From: Stenotrophomonas sp. MYb238
GTDB taxonomy: Bacteria > Pseudomonadota > Gammaproteobacteria > Xanthomonadales > Xanthomonadaceae
DNA: 42,569 bases
Direction: 5' to 3'
Assembly: GCF_009496535.1 (NCBI RefSeq)
Contig: NZ_WIDL01000025.1
Span: 12,416-54,984 of the forward strand
Part shown: positions 10,360 to 18,340 of the stretch, piece by piece
Position numbering within the stretch: position 1 is the first letter of the stretch
Layout of the letters: every line of letters starts with the position of its first letter
The notes under the pieces: model-generated
What the model was told of the DNA's origin: nothing
Databases searched by the model: none
The model's input: only the letters and a program-made list of their open reading frames with translations
Position numbers and translations under genes: made by a program

Positions 10360-12786
10360 ATGAGGCGCTGGCTGCTGCGTTCGCTGTGGGTGCTGCTGGG
10401 GCTTTCGATCCTGGTGCCGGGTGGCGTCTGGCTGCTGCTGCGCGGCAGCCTGCCGGTGCTGGACGGCGAACGCGTCCTGCCCGGCCTGGCCGCGCCCGTC
10501 CAGGTGCAGCGCGACGGCAACGGCGTGGTGACGGTGGACGCCGCCGACGAGCGCGACATGGCCCACGCCCTGGGCTATGTGCACGCGCAGGAGCGCTTCT
10601 TCGAGATGGACCTGATGCGGCGTTCGGCCGCCGGCGAGCTGTCCGGACTGTTCGGCGCCGACGCCCTGCCGCTGGACCGGCGCATGCGCGTCCACCGCTT
10701 GCGCGCCCGGGTGCACGACAACCTCGATGTCGCCCTCGGCGACCGGCGCGCAGTGATCGAGGCCTACCGCGACGGCGTCAACGCCGGGCTGGCGGCGCTG
10801 CCGGTGCGTCCGTGGCCCTACCTGCTGCTGCGCCAACAGCCGCGTCCGTGGAGCCTGGAAGACTCGGTGCTGACCGGGCTGGCGATGTACGCCGACCTGC
10901 AGGATCCCGGCAACAGCCGCGAGCTGGCATTGGCGCGCATCCGCGACGTGGTGCCGCCTGCGCTCTACGCCCTGATCGCGCACGACGGCAGCCGCTGGGA
11001 TGCGCCGCTGTCCGGTGCCGCACGCGGCGATGCGCCGCTGCCCGACGCGGCTACGCTGGATCTGCGCACGCTGGGAGCGGAGACGGACACTCTTGCGGGC
11101 TCGGCCGCTCTCGCTCCACCCTCAGCTTCCGCACGGGAGAGAGGCGTCGGCTGGCCGCCGGTGGCGCCCGATTCCTCGCCGGGCAGCAACAACTTCGTCG
11201 TCGCCGGCGCGCTCACCGCCGACGGCCGCGCGATCCTCGCCGACGACATGCACCTGGCCCTGCGTGCACCCAACATCTGGTTCCGCGTGCGCCTGCGCCA
11301 TGCCGATCCGGCCGCGCCGGGCGGCAAGGTCGACGTGACCGGCTTCAGCCTGCCGGGACTGCCGGCGGTGATCGTCGGCAGCAATACCCATGTGGCCTGG
11401 GGCTTCACCAACAGCTACATCGATACCGCCGATTTCGCGCAGCTGCCTGCCGGCGCGCCGCTGCGCGAGTACCGCGAAACCATCGCCGTGGCCGGCGCGC
11501 CGGCCGAAACCCTGGTCGTGCGCGAAAGCGACTGGGGCCCGGTGCTGCACGAGAACGCCGACGGCAGCCTGCTGGCGCTGCGCTGGGTGGCGCAGCTGCC
11601 GGGCGCGGTGCGGCTGGATTTCGCCGACATGGCCCACGCCGCCGACCTGGATGCCGCGCTTGCGGTGGCCGACCGCTCCGGCATTCCCGCGCAGAACCTG
11701 CTGCTGGCCGACCGCCACGGACGCATCGCGTGGCGCCTGATCGGCGCGCGTCCGGACCGCAGCGGCACCTGCAGGGCCGATGGCATCGCCAACATGCCCG
11801 ACGCGTCGTTGCCGCCGGGCACTTACCCCTTCAACGAGCCCTGCCATCCATGGCCGCTGCGCACGGATCGCGCACCGTCGCTGGTCGATCCGCCCGGCCA
11901 CCGCCTGTGGACCGCCAACACCCGCGTGCTCGACGGCGACGCGCTGGCCGAGGCCGGCGACGGCGGCTACGACCTCGGCGCGCGGGCGATGCAGATCCGC
12001 GACGGCCTGTTCGCCCGCGAACGCTTCGACGAGCGCGACCTGCTCGCCATCCAGCTCGACGACCGCGCGGTGCTGATGGAGCGCTGGTGGAAGCTGCTGC
12101 GCGCCACCGTCGAACACAGCGACGACCCGGCACTGCGCCGGCTGGAGGCGGCCAGCCGCCAGTGGGAAGGCCGCGCCGCGGTCGATTCGGCCAGCTACCG
12201 CATCGCCCGCGGCTTCCGCGGCATCACCCTGGACACGCTGGAAGCCGGCCTGCTCGCGCCCGCGCGGCAACGGCTCGGCGAGGCCTATGTCGCGCCGCGC
12301 CTGCCGCAGCTGGAAGGCGTGGCCTGGCCGATGCTGGAACAGCGCCCGGCGAACCTGCTGCCGCCGCCGTTCGGGAGCTGGGACGAACTGCTCGCGCACA
12401 GCGCACGGCAACTGGAAACCGATCTGGCCGCGCAGGGCAGCGACCTCGCCGCGCACACCTGGGGCGAACGCAACACTGCCGCCATCTGCCATCCGGTCTC
12501 GCGCGCGCTGCCCGGCCTGTTCAAGCGCTGGCTGTGCATGCCGGCGCAGCCGCTGCCAGGCGACGGCAACATGCCGCGCGTGCAGGGGCCATCCTTCGGT
12601 GCATCCGAACGCATGGTGGTCTCGCCCGGCCATGAAGCCGACGGCATCGTGCACATGCCCGGCGGCCAGAGCGGGCATCCGCTGTCGCCGTTCTGGGGCG
12701 CCGGCCACGACGACTGGGTACAGGGTCGGCCGACACCGTTCCTGCCCGGCGCCACCGCACACACCCTCACCCTGCGCCCGCGCTGA
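10360..12786 (+). CDS. penicillin acylase family Ntn hydrolase (exported)
   Basis: Amide hydrolase precursor of 808 residues. The N-terminus MRRWLLRSLWVLLGLSILVPG is an uncleaved anchor or signal peptide, placing the enzyme in the periplasm. The alpha part carries HALGYVHAQERFFEMDLMRR. A Pro/Ser-rich linker leads to PGSNNFVVAG: Ser276 would become the N-terminal nucleophile of the beta chain after autocleavage behind Gly275. VIVGSNTHVAWGFTNSYID and a late NMPRVQGPSFGASERMVVSPG segment are also family features. Members cleave penicillins, cephalosporins, acyl-homoserine lactones or other N-acyl compounds; the substrate cannot be told here. ATG chosen for GGGGAGAGGCGC just upstream; the frame is open further upstream but that part crosses bfr in antisense. 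Confidence 0.92.
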   Translation: MRRWLLRSLWVLLGLSILVPGGVWLLLRGSLPVLDGERVLPGLAAPVQVQRDGNGVVTVDAADERDMAHALGYVHAQERFFEMDLMRRSAAGELSGLFGADALPLDRRMRVHRLRARVHDNLDVALGDRRAVIEAYRDGVNAGLAALPVRPWPYLLLRQQPRPWSLEDSVLTGLAMYADLQDPGNSRELALARIRDVVPPALYALIAHDGSRWDAPLSGAARGDAPLPDAATLDLRTLGAETDTLAGSAALAPPSASARERGVGWPPVAPDSSPGSNNFVVAGALTADGRAILADDMHLALRAPNIWFRVRLRHADPAAPGGKVDVTGFSLPGLPAVIVGSNTHVAWGFTNSYIDTADFAQLPAGAPLREYRETIAVAGAPAETLVVRESDWGPVLHENADGSLLALRWVAQLPGAVRLDFADMAHAADLDAALAVADRSGIPAQNLLLADRHGRIAWRLIGARPDRSGTCRADGIANMPDASLPPGTYPFNEPCHPWPLRTDRAPSLVDPPGHRLWTANTRVLDGDALAEAGDGGYDLGARAMQIRDGLFARERFDERDLLAIQLDDRAVLMERWWKLLRATVEHSDDPALRRLEAASRQWEGRAAVDSASYRIARGFRGITLDTLEAGLLAPARQRLGEAYVAPRLPQLEGVAWPMLEQRPANLLPPPFGSWDELLAHSARQLETDLAAQGSDLAAHTWGERNTAAICHPVSRALPGLFKRWLCMPAQPLPGDGNMPRVQGPSFGASERMVVSPGHEADGIVHMPGGQSGHPLSPFWGAGHDDWVQGRPTPFLPGATAHTLTLRPR

Positions 12787-12822
12787 AACGGCGGGCGCGG
12801 CACCCGCCAACCAGGGACGGCG

Positions 12823-13248
12823 TTACTTCAACCGCACCGTCCACTCGACCTCGAGCATGTCCTCGGCGTTGAACAGGCGGCTGACCTGCACCCAGCTCGC
12901 GGCGGGGTACCTGCCATCGGCGAAGAACGCCTTGCGTTCGGGAATGGCCTTGACCAGCGCATCCATGTCGGTGGTGTACGCGGTCTCCTTGACCACCTGG
13001 CTGCTGTCGGCGCCGAACCGCTGCAGGATTTTCGTCAGCTCGCCGTAGCACGCCTGCACCGCGGCCGGCATGTCCTTGCCGCGGCAGGGCACGCCGGAGA
13101 CATGCAGGGTGTCGCCATCGCGCACCACGCCGGTGTAGCCGATATCGGCCTCCCAGCTGCCCAGTTGGTGGCGCTCCAGCGGCGTCTCCGCGGCATGGGC
13201 AAACGAACTGCACAACAGACCGGACACCAGCAACGAACACGCACGCAT
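12823..13248 (-). CDS. secreted RidA/YjgF-like protein
   Basis: Protein of 141 residues: a signal peptide (MRACSLLVSGLLCSSFAHA, cleavage predicted before AET) followed by a RidA fold sequence (DGDTLHVSGVPCRG, then VVKETAYTTDMDALVKAIPERKAFF, YPAASWVQVSRL, LEVEWTVRL). Cytosolic RidA deaminates reactive enamines and imines with an essential arginine (Arg105 of E. coli, in PARSCVEV). Here the matching residue is Ala117 in PAASWVQV, so the known deaminase chemistry is unlikely, and the location is periplasmic. It lies 153 bp downstream of asnB on the same strand; co-transcription is possible. Role unknown. Confidence 0.85.
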   Translation of the reverse strand: MRACSLLVSGLLCSSFAHAAETPLERHQLGSWEADIGYTGVVRDGDTLHVSGVPCRGKDMPAAVQACYGELTKILQRFGADSSQVVKETAYTTDMDALVKAIPERKAFFADGRYPAASWVQVSRLFNAEDMLEVEWTVRLK

Positions 13249-13401
13249 CGGAAGACCCTTTGATCGAATGGAGAAAGAGCAGCGACGACGGCAGCCTCCC
13301 GCGGAGACCGCCGTTGCCGGCGCGACGAGGTACAGCGGTTCAGGGGAGCATCAGGCGACAGTCGAAGACCGCGCGGCGGACAGGCCGCCGCGCCGGTCCG
13401 T

Positions 13402-15087
13402 TCAACCCGCCAGCGCCTGCTCGTGCACGCCGGCCACCGCGCGGCCGGACGGGTCGGCCATCGTGGCGAAGCTGGCATCCCAGGCGATCGCCGCCGGCGA
13501 GGAACAGGCGATGGACTTGCCGCCGGGCACCGTCTCGGCCGCGGCCGGCGTGGGATAGAACTGCTCGAACAGGCTGCGGTAGTAGTACGCCTCCTTGGTC
13601 TGCGGCGGGTTGTACGGGAAGCGCTTGTCGGCCGCGGCCAGTTCGCGGTCGCTCACCTGCGCCTCGGCATGCGCCTTCAGCCCGTCGATCCAGCCATAGC
13701 CGACGCCATCGCTGAACTGCTCCTTCTGCCGCCACAGGATTTCCTTCGGCAGGTAGCCCTCGAAGGCCTCGCGCAGCACCGCCTTCTCGATGCGGCCGCT
13801 GGCCTTGTCCACCATCTTGTGGCTGGCATCCATGCGCATCGCCACGTCGAGGAAGGCGCGGTCCAGGAACGGCACGCGCGGCTCCACGCCCCAGGCCATC
13901 ATCGACTTGTTGGCGCGCAGGCAGTCGTAGTTGTTGAGCGCGTCGAGCTTGCGCACCAGTTCCTCGTGGAACTCGCGCGCGTTCGGCGCCTTGTGGAAGT
14001 ACAGGTAGCCGCCGAAGATCTCGTCGCTGCCCTCGCCGGACAGCACCATCTTCACTCCCATCGCCTTGATCCGCCGCGCCAGCAGGAACATCGGCGTCGA
14101 TGCGCGGATGGTGGTGACGTCGTAGGTCTCGATGTGGCGGATCACTTCCGGCAGCGCGTCCAGGCCTTCCTCGAAGGTGTACTCGAAGCCATGGTGCACG
14201 GTGCCGAGCATGTCGGCGGCGATCTTCGCCGCGACCAGGTCGGGCGAACCGGCAAGGCCGATGGCGAAGCTGTGCAGGCGCGGCCACCACGCTTCGCTCC
14301 TGTCGCCGTCCTCGATGCGATGGCGCGCGTAGCGCGCGGCCACCGCCGCCACCAGCGACGAGTCCAGGCCGCCGGAGAGCAGCACGCCGTAGGGCACGTC
14401 GGTCATCAGCTGGCGGTGCACGGCGGCCTCGAAGGCTTCGCGCAGTTCCTGCTTCGACACCTCCACGCCCTGCACCGCGTCGTAGTCGCGCCACGGCCGC
14501 TCGTAATACTTGGTCAGTTCGCCGGTGGCGCTGTCGTACCAGTGGCCCGGCGGGAACTGCGCCACGTCGGCGCAGGTATCGGCCAGCGACTTCATCTCCG
14601 AGGCCACGCACAGCCGGCCCTGCTTGTCGTGGCCCCAGTACAGCGGCACCACGCCGATCGGGTCACGGGCGATGATCGCGCGCCCCGTCGCCTTGTCCCA
14701 CAGGGCGAAGGCGAAGATGCCGTTGAGGCGGTTGAGGAACGATGCAGGCTCGTCCTCGCGGTACAGGGCGTTGATCACCTCGCAGTCCGAGCCGGTCTGG
14801 AACGCATAGGGCTGGGCGAGTTCCTGTTTCAGTTCGCGGTGGTTGTAGATCTCGCCGTTGACCGCCAGCGCCAGCGCGCCGTCCTCGGACAGCAGCGGCT
14901 GCGAACCGCCGGCCGGGTCGACGATGGCCAGGCGCTCATGCACGAGGATGGCGCGATCATCGACGTAGACGCCGCTCCAGTCGGGGCCGCGATGGCGCTG
15001 GCGCTGCGATTGCTCGAGCGCCTGGCGGCGCATGGCCTGCAGGTCGTCGCCGGGTTGCAGGCCGAAGATGCCGAAGATGGAACACAT
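13402..15087 (-). CDS. asnB: asparagine synthetase B (glutamine-hydrolysing)
   Basis: Makes asparagine from aspartate, glutamine and ATP. 561 residues, close to E. coli AsnB. Cys2 (MCSIFGIFG) is the class II amidotransferase nucleophile; RHRGPDWSG (about 31-39), NGEIYNHREL (77-86) and GSDCEVI (99-105) form the glutaminase site. The synthetase domain has the PP-loop SGGLDSS (238-244), the GEGSDEIFGGY motif and the family C-terminal VEPRVPFLDR. The start is fixed by Cys2 and by AGGAG eight bases upstream. It is preceded, 80 bp upstream of the ATG, by an intrinsic terminator and an Asn-rich leader peptide, so transcription is very probably attenuated when asparagine is plentiful. Between it and the RidA-like gene is only a GC-rich inverted repeat (about 13366-13394) without a T run. 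Confidence 0.97.
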   Translation of the reverse strand: MCSIFGIFGLQPGDDLQAMRRQALEQSQRQRHRGPDWSGVYVDDRAILVHERLAIVDPAGGSQPLLSEDGALALAVNGEIYNHRELKQELAQPYAFQTGSDCEVINALYREDEPASFLNRLNGIFAFALWDKATGRAIIARDPIGVVPLYWGHDKQGRLCVASEMKSLADTCADVAQFPPGHWYDSATGELTKYYERPWRDYDAVQGVEVSKQELREAFEAAVHRQLMTDVPYGVLLSGGLDSSLVAAVAARYARHRIEDGDRSEAWWPRLHSFAIGLAGSPDLVAAKIAADMLGTVHHGFEYTFEEGLDALPEVIRHIETYDVTTIRASTPMFLLARRIKAMGVKMVLSGEGSDEIFGGYLYFHKAPNAREFHEELVRKLDALNNYDCLRANKSMMAWGVEPRVPFLDRAFLDVAMRMDASHKMVDKASGRIEKAVLREAFEGYLPKEILWRQKEQFSDGVGYGWIDGLKAHAEAQVSDRELAAADKRFPYNPPQTKEAYYYRSLFEQFYPTPAAAETVPGGKSIACSSPAAIAWDASFATMADPSGRAVAGVHEQALAG

Positions 15088-15167
15088 GGGGAAAGCTCCT
15101 GGATGTCGTGGGGTCGAACGTCGGAAGCAGCGACTTCGATGGCCGGGATCGCGGATGCGGGAAACAA

Positions 15168-15195
15168 AAAACCCGCATCGGCCGATGCGGGTTTT
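15168..15195 (-). terminator. attenuator terminator of asnB
   Basis: Perfect 28-bp palindrome. As RNA (minus strand): AAAACCCGCATC, loop GGCC, GATGCGGGUUUU, then further U residues (UUUUUUGUUU overall). It stands 29 nt after the leader-peptide stop and 80 nt before asnB. It ends the upstream dapE/cyclase transcript and the leader transcript unless the antiterminator forms. Confidence 0.92.
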
Positions 15196-15248
15196 CTGGT
15201 CACTGGGCGTATGGTGCTTCTGGCTCAGTCGCAGACCCGCATCGGCCG
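15168..15248 (-). promoter_or_regulatory. asnB attenuator: mutually exclusive 2:3 and 3:4 stems
   Basis: Segment 2 (15248 to 15235, RNA CGGCCGATGCGGGT) lies in leader codons 25-29. Segment 3 (15192 to 15179, RNA ACCCGCATCGGCCG) is the 5' arm plus loop of the terminator. Segment 4 is the terminator 3' arm and repeats segment 2. Segments 2 and 3 pair perfectly over 14 nt, which would disrupt the 12-bp 3:4 terminator. A ribosome reaching the leader stop (15225) covers segment 2 and lets the terminator form; one stalled at Asn codons further upstream leaves segment 2 free. An additional hairpin, CAACCGCA / TGCGGTTG with a 4-nt loop (15282 to 15263), falls within codons 13-20. Pairing is seen in sequence; the mechanism is inferred from classical trp/his/leu attenuators. 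Confidence 0.85.
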
Positions 15249-15320
15249 CGCGCGATTGTTCGCAACCGCATTATTGCGGTTGTTCGAAGCATTCGCGTTG
15301 GTGCGGGCGTTGCGGTTCAT
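15225..15320 (-). CDS. Asn-rich leader peptide of asnB
   Basis: A 31-codon open frame whose product has asparagine at residues 2, 4, 8, 10, 13, 14, 16, 17, 21 and 22, so ten of 31, mixed mostly with Arg and Ala. AAY codons are scarce in this GC-rich genome, so such density next to asparagine synthetase is not expected by chance. Six of the Asn codons are AAC and four AAT. The ATG overlaps the stop codon of the upstream diguanylate cyclase (ATGA), and no Shine-Dalgarno is visible, so it is translated by coupling or as a near-leaderless mRNA from the promoter at 15328-15357. It would act as the sensor of charged tRNA-Asn in the attenuator. Confidence 0.88.
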   Translation of the reverse strand: MNRNARTNANASNNRNNAVANNRARPMRVCD

Positions 15321-18300
15321 GGGGCCGACGATAGCGTGGCTTCCGGGGGCCGCGCAACAGTTTCAGCGGCAATCACGTCCGCCTGCCCGATGGCGGCGAA
15401 ATCGGCTTCGCCGGCGCATTCGACCCGGTCGCGGCCTCCGTGCTTGGCCCGGTACAGCGCCTGGTCGGCGCAGCGCACCAGCGACGCCGGATCGTCCCCG
15501 GCGACTGGCACGGTCGCCGCCACGCCCAGGCTGATGCTGCCCGGCAGGCCCGCCGCGGCCATCGCCGCCCCGGCCCGCTGCCGCACGCGTTCGGCGCGCT
15601 GCGCCGCCGCCTCGCCGTCGGTCCCGGGCAGGATCAGCACGAACTCCTCGCCGCCATAACGCGCGGCCAGTTCGTCCACGCCCGACACTTCGGCCGCCAA
15701 CGCGCCGGCCACCCGCCGCAGCTGCATGTCGCCGGCCTGGTGGCCGTGGTTGTCGTTGAACTGCTTGAAGTGGTCCACGTCGGCCATCACCACCGCCAGC
15801 GGTTCGCCGCGCTCGGCGCAGCGCTGCCATCCGCGCTGCAGCGCGCGCTCCATCGCATGGCGGTTGGCGATGCCGGTCAGGCCGTCGACCACGGCCAGTT
15901 CGGTGAGCTGGCGGTTGGCCGCCTCCAGTTCGCCGGTGCGTTCGGCGATGCGCCGTTCCAGTTCGCGGTTGCGCGCGCGGATGCTGCGGTAGCGCGCGTG
16001 CACCGCCAGCGCGACCAGCAGCGCGCCCAACAGGCCGAACAACACCTGCACCACGCCGCGTTCGTACCAGAACGGGGCGACCCGCAGCGGATGGATCAGG
16101 GGACTGGCCTGCCTGCCGCCGCGGGTGCGCGCCTGCAGTTCGAAGCGGTAGTCGCCCGGCGGCAGCAGCCGGTAGCCGAGATCGCGGTCCGCGCTCCACT
16201 CCGACCACGCCTCGCTGTAGCCGGACATGCGGTAGCGGAACTCGACGTCCGGCTCCATCGTCGCCAGCCCGAAGCGCAGCGCCAGCCCGGAACCCGGCGG
16301 CAATTCCTGCGGTGCCGCGGACTGCAGCGGCAGCAGCGTCTGCGCCTGGTCCTGCCGCAACAGGCGGATCTGGTCCAGGCGGGCGTGCAGCGGCACCGGG
16401 GCCGAGGCCGCGATGTCCGGATCGAACTGCAGCAGGCTGTCCCAGGCGATCAGCCGCAGGCGGCCATCGCCCTGCAGCGACACCGCCGCGTATCCCGGCA
16501 CCCGGCTGCTGCTGACCTGCTGCAGGCGGAAATTCGTTTCGCCCGGGCGCCGCCACCACAGCTGGCGCGAGGTCCAGGCGAAGCTGCCGAGCGCGGTGGT
16601 GGCCGCCTCCAACTCCCACGGCCGCTCCAACCCGGGCAGGGCCGGAAGCCTGGCCGGCACGAAGCGCTCGCCCTCAAGCCGGCGCACGTCCTCGTCCGTC
16701 ACCGCGTAGAGGACATCGTCGAGCCGCAGCAGACGGATGCCCTGTCCCTGTGCGGCCGGCAGCCCGTCCGCGATGCCGAAGCCGTGCTGTGCATGCAACC
16801 GGCCCGACTCGGGATCGAACCGCCAGCGCCATACGCCTCCTTGTCCGTCGCCAGCCCACGCTTCGCCCGGCGCGGTCTCCACCATGTCCTCGAGCGCACC
16901 GGGTACCGACGGCCACTGCGCGGCGACCTGCCAGCGCCCGTCGCGCTGCGCCAGCCACGACACCCTGCCGCCCCCCACCGCCAGCATCCGCGTGGCATCG
17001 AAGGCGGAAGGCCGCAGCGCGAGGATGCCGCTGCCCATGCGCGGACCGAGCAACCGCCGCGGCCGTGCGGCGCCGGAGTCCAGCACCATCAGGCCGAGGC
17101 GGTCGCCGATCAGCAGGCCGGCTCCGGTCGCCTGCAGGGCGAACGCCTCCAGCTGCGTGTCCGACCAGGGCTGCGGCACGAAATGCGGTACCTCGCCGGC
17201 GGCCACCGGCGCGGCGCGCCACACGCCCAGCGCCGCCACCCACAGGCTGCCGTCGTACCAGGCGCTGTCGTACAGCCGGTTCGCCAGGCCGTGGCGCTGA
17301 TCGAACACCGTCCACGGCGAAGGCAGGCGCAGGCGGGTCAGCCCGGCCTTGCCCACCACCCAGAAGCCGCCATCGCGATCCAGGCCGAAGCCGTCCAGGC
17401 TGTCACGGGCGAGCTGGAAGCTGTCGAGCAGGCGCAGTTCCGGCGAGAAGTGCATCAGCGTGCCGTCATAGGCGCCGAAGACGAAACCGCCATCGGGCAG
17501 GCGGACGCTGCTGTAGGGCGGATGGGCCGCGAAGGCGGCATCCGCATCGCCGGCCAGCTTGCGCACGCCCCCGGCATCGCCGAAATGGAAACCATCGCTG
17601 GCCGCATACAACAGCCCGCCGTCCTGCGCCCACAGGCCGGAGAGGCGCAGCGGTTCGAGCGCCCGCGTGCCCGGCAGCGGCACCAGGCCGGTGTCGTCGA
17701 TGCGGCACAAGCCGCTGCCGGCGACCTGGACATACAGCTCGCCGGCGGCCGCGAACAACACCTGCCCGGCGCCGGCCGGCAACGCCCGCCGCGATGCGCC
17801 GCCATCGTGCCGCAGCAGGTACAGCTGGCGACCGTCGTTGGCCACCACCCCGCGCGCGGTTTCCTGCAGCCCGTAGAAATCCGAGGGCGGCAGCGGCGCG
17901 CCATCGCCGCCGGTGAACCGCGGCTGCAGATCGATGAAGCGCAGGCTGCCATCGGCCTGGCGGCGCAGTTCGCCCAGCACGCCGGTGCCGCCGACATAGA
18001 GCCGGCCATCGGCGGCGGCCAGCAACGTGTAGGCCGCCGCCCGGTGCGGCAGCTCGAACAGCTCCCACAGGCCGCTGCGGAACACCATCACGCCCTCGCT
18101 GCTGCCGGCATAGAGCGTGCCCTGGGCATCGACGGCGATGTCCGAATAGAACGGCGCGGCCGGCAGGTCGCCGACCCCGAAATGCCGCATCAGCGGCAGG
18201 CCGTGCATCGCGGTGGCGGCCTGCGCCAGCGGCAGCGCCAGCCACAGCGCGCAGGCGGCCACCGCGCGCGGCCAGAACGCCGGCTTCTTCCTGATCCCGG

Positions 18301-18337
18301 TTGCGGCGCGAAGCATCGTGGCAATCCGGGTGGGCAT
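15317..18337 (-). CDS. beta-propeller / Y_Y_Y / GGDEF diguanylate cyclase
   Basis: Inner-membrane signalling enzyme (1006 residues) predicted to make cyclic di-GMP from two GTP. A signal sequence (about 25-41, ending LAQA) is followed by a large periplasmic part of short repeats of the two-component-regulator propeller type (about 55-640; for example GFGLDRDGGFWVVGKAGLTRL) and a Y_Y_Y-like domain (FRYRMSGYSEAWSEWSADRD). A TM segment lies at about 761-780, then a coiled coil (RELERRIAERTGELEAANRQ) and a GGDEF domain with the intact active motif GGEEF at 894-898. The inhibitory RxxD site is absent (GVDE-like residues there). The periplasmic propeller suggests sensing of an external ligand. It begins 3 bp after dapE and its stop overlaps the asnB leader ATG. 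Confidence 0.9.
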   Translation of the reverse strand: MPTRIATMLRAATGIRKKPAFWPRAVAACALWLALPLAQAATAMHGLPLMRHFGVGDLPAAPFYSDIAVDAQGTLYAGSSEGVMVFRSGLWELFELPHRAAAYTLLAAADGRLYVGGTGVLGELRRQADGSLRFIDLQPRFTGGDGAPLPPSDFYGLQETARGVVANDGRQLYLLRHDGGASRRALPAGAGQVLFAAAGELYVQVAGSGLCRIDDTGLVPLPGTRALEPLRLSGLWAQDGGLLYAASDGFHFGDAGGVRKLAGDADAAFAAHPPYSSVRLPDGGFVFGAYDGTLMHFSPELRLLDSFQLARDSLDGFGLDRDGGFWVVGKAGLTRLRLPSPWTVFDQRHGLANRLYDSAWYDGSLWVAALGVWRAAPVAAGEVPHFVPQPWSDTQLEAFALQATGAGLLIGDRLGLMVLDSGAARPRRLLGPRMGSGILALRPSAFDATRMLAVGGGRVSWLAQRDGRWQVAAQWPSVPGALEDMVETAPGEAWAGDGQGGVWRWRFDPESGRLHAQHGFGIADGLPAAQGQGIRLLRLDDVLYAVTDEDVRRLEGERFVPARLPALPGLERPWELEAATTALGSFAWTSRQLWWRRPGETNFRLQQVSSSRVPGYAAVSLQGDGRLRLIAWDSLLQFDPDIAASAPVPLHARLDQIRLLRQDQAQTLLPLQSAAPQELPPGSGLALRFGLATMEPDVEFRYRMSGYSEAWSEWSADRDLGYRLLPPGDYRFELQARTRGGRQASPLIHPLRVAPFWYERGVVQVLFGLLGALLVALAVHARYRSIRARNRELERRIAERTGELEAANRQLTELAVVDGLTGIANRHAMERALQRGWQRCAERGEPLAVVMADVDHFKQFNDNHGHQAGDMQLRRVAGALAAEVSGVDELAARYGGEEFVLILPGTDGEAAAQRAERVRQRAGAAMAAAGLPGSISLGVAATVPVAGDDPASLVRCADQALYRAKHGGRDRVECAGEADFAAIGQADVIAAETVARPPEATLSSAP
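15328..15357 (-). promoter_or_regulatory. putative promoter of the asnB leader
   Basis: On the minus strand TTGCGC (15357-15352) and TATCGT (15333-15328) are 18 bp apart, inside the last codons of the cyclase gene. Transcription would start about at the leader ATG (15320), giving a leaderless or nearly leaderless message. The hexamers are imperfect, so this is a prediction. Confidence 0.4.
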
Positions 18338-18340
18338 GGT

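Noticed and set aside
13366-13394. Intrinsic terminator directly after asnB
   Set aside because: There is a GC-rich inverted repeat (CGCGGCGG/CCGCCGCG) but no T run on the minus strand, so it is not listed as a terminator.
15088-15224. T-box or other riboswitch in front of asnB
   Set aside because: No T-box sequence or specifier loop; the Asn-codon leader and the 2:3/3:4 pairing explain the region better.
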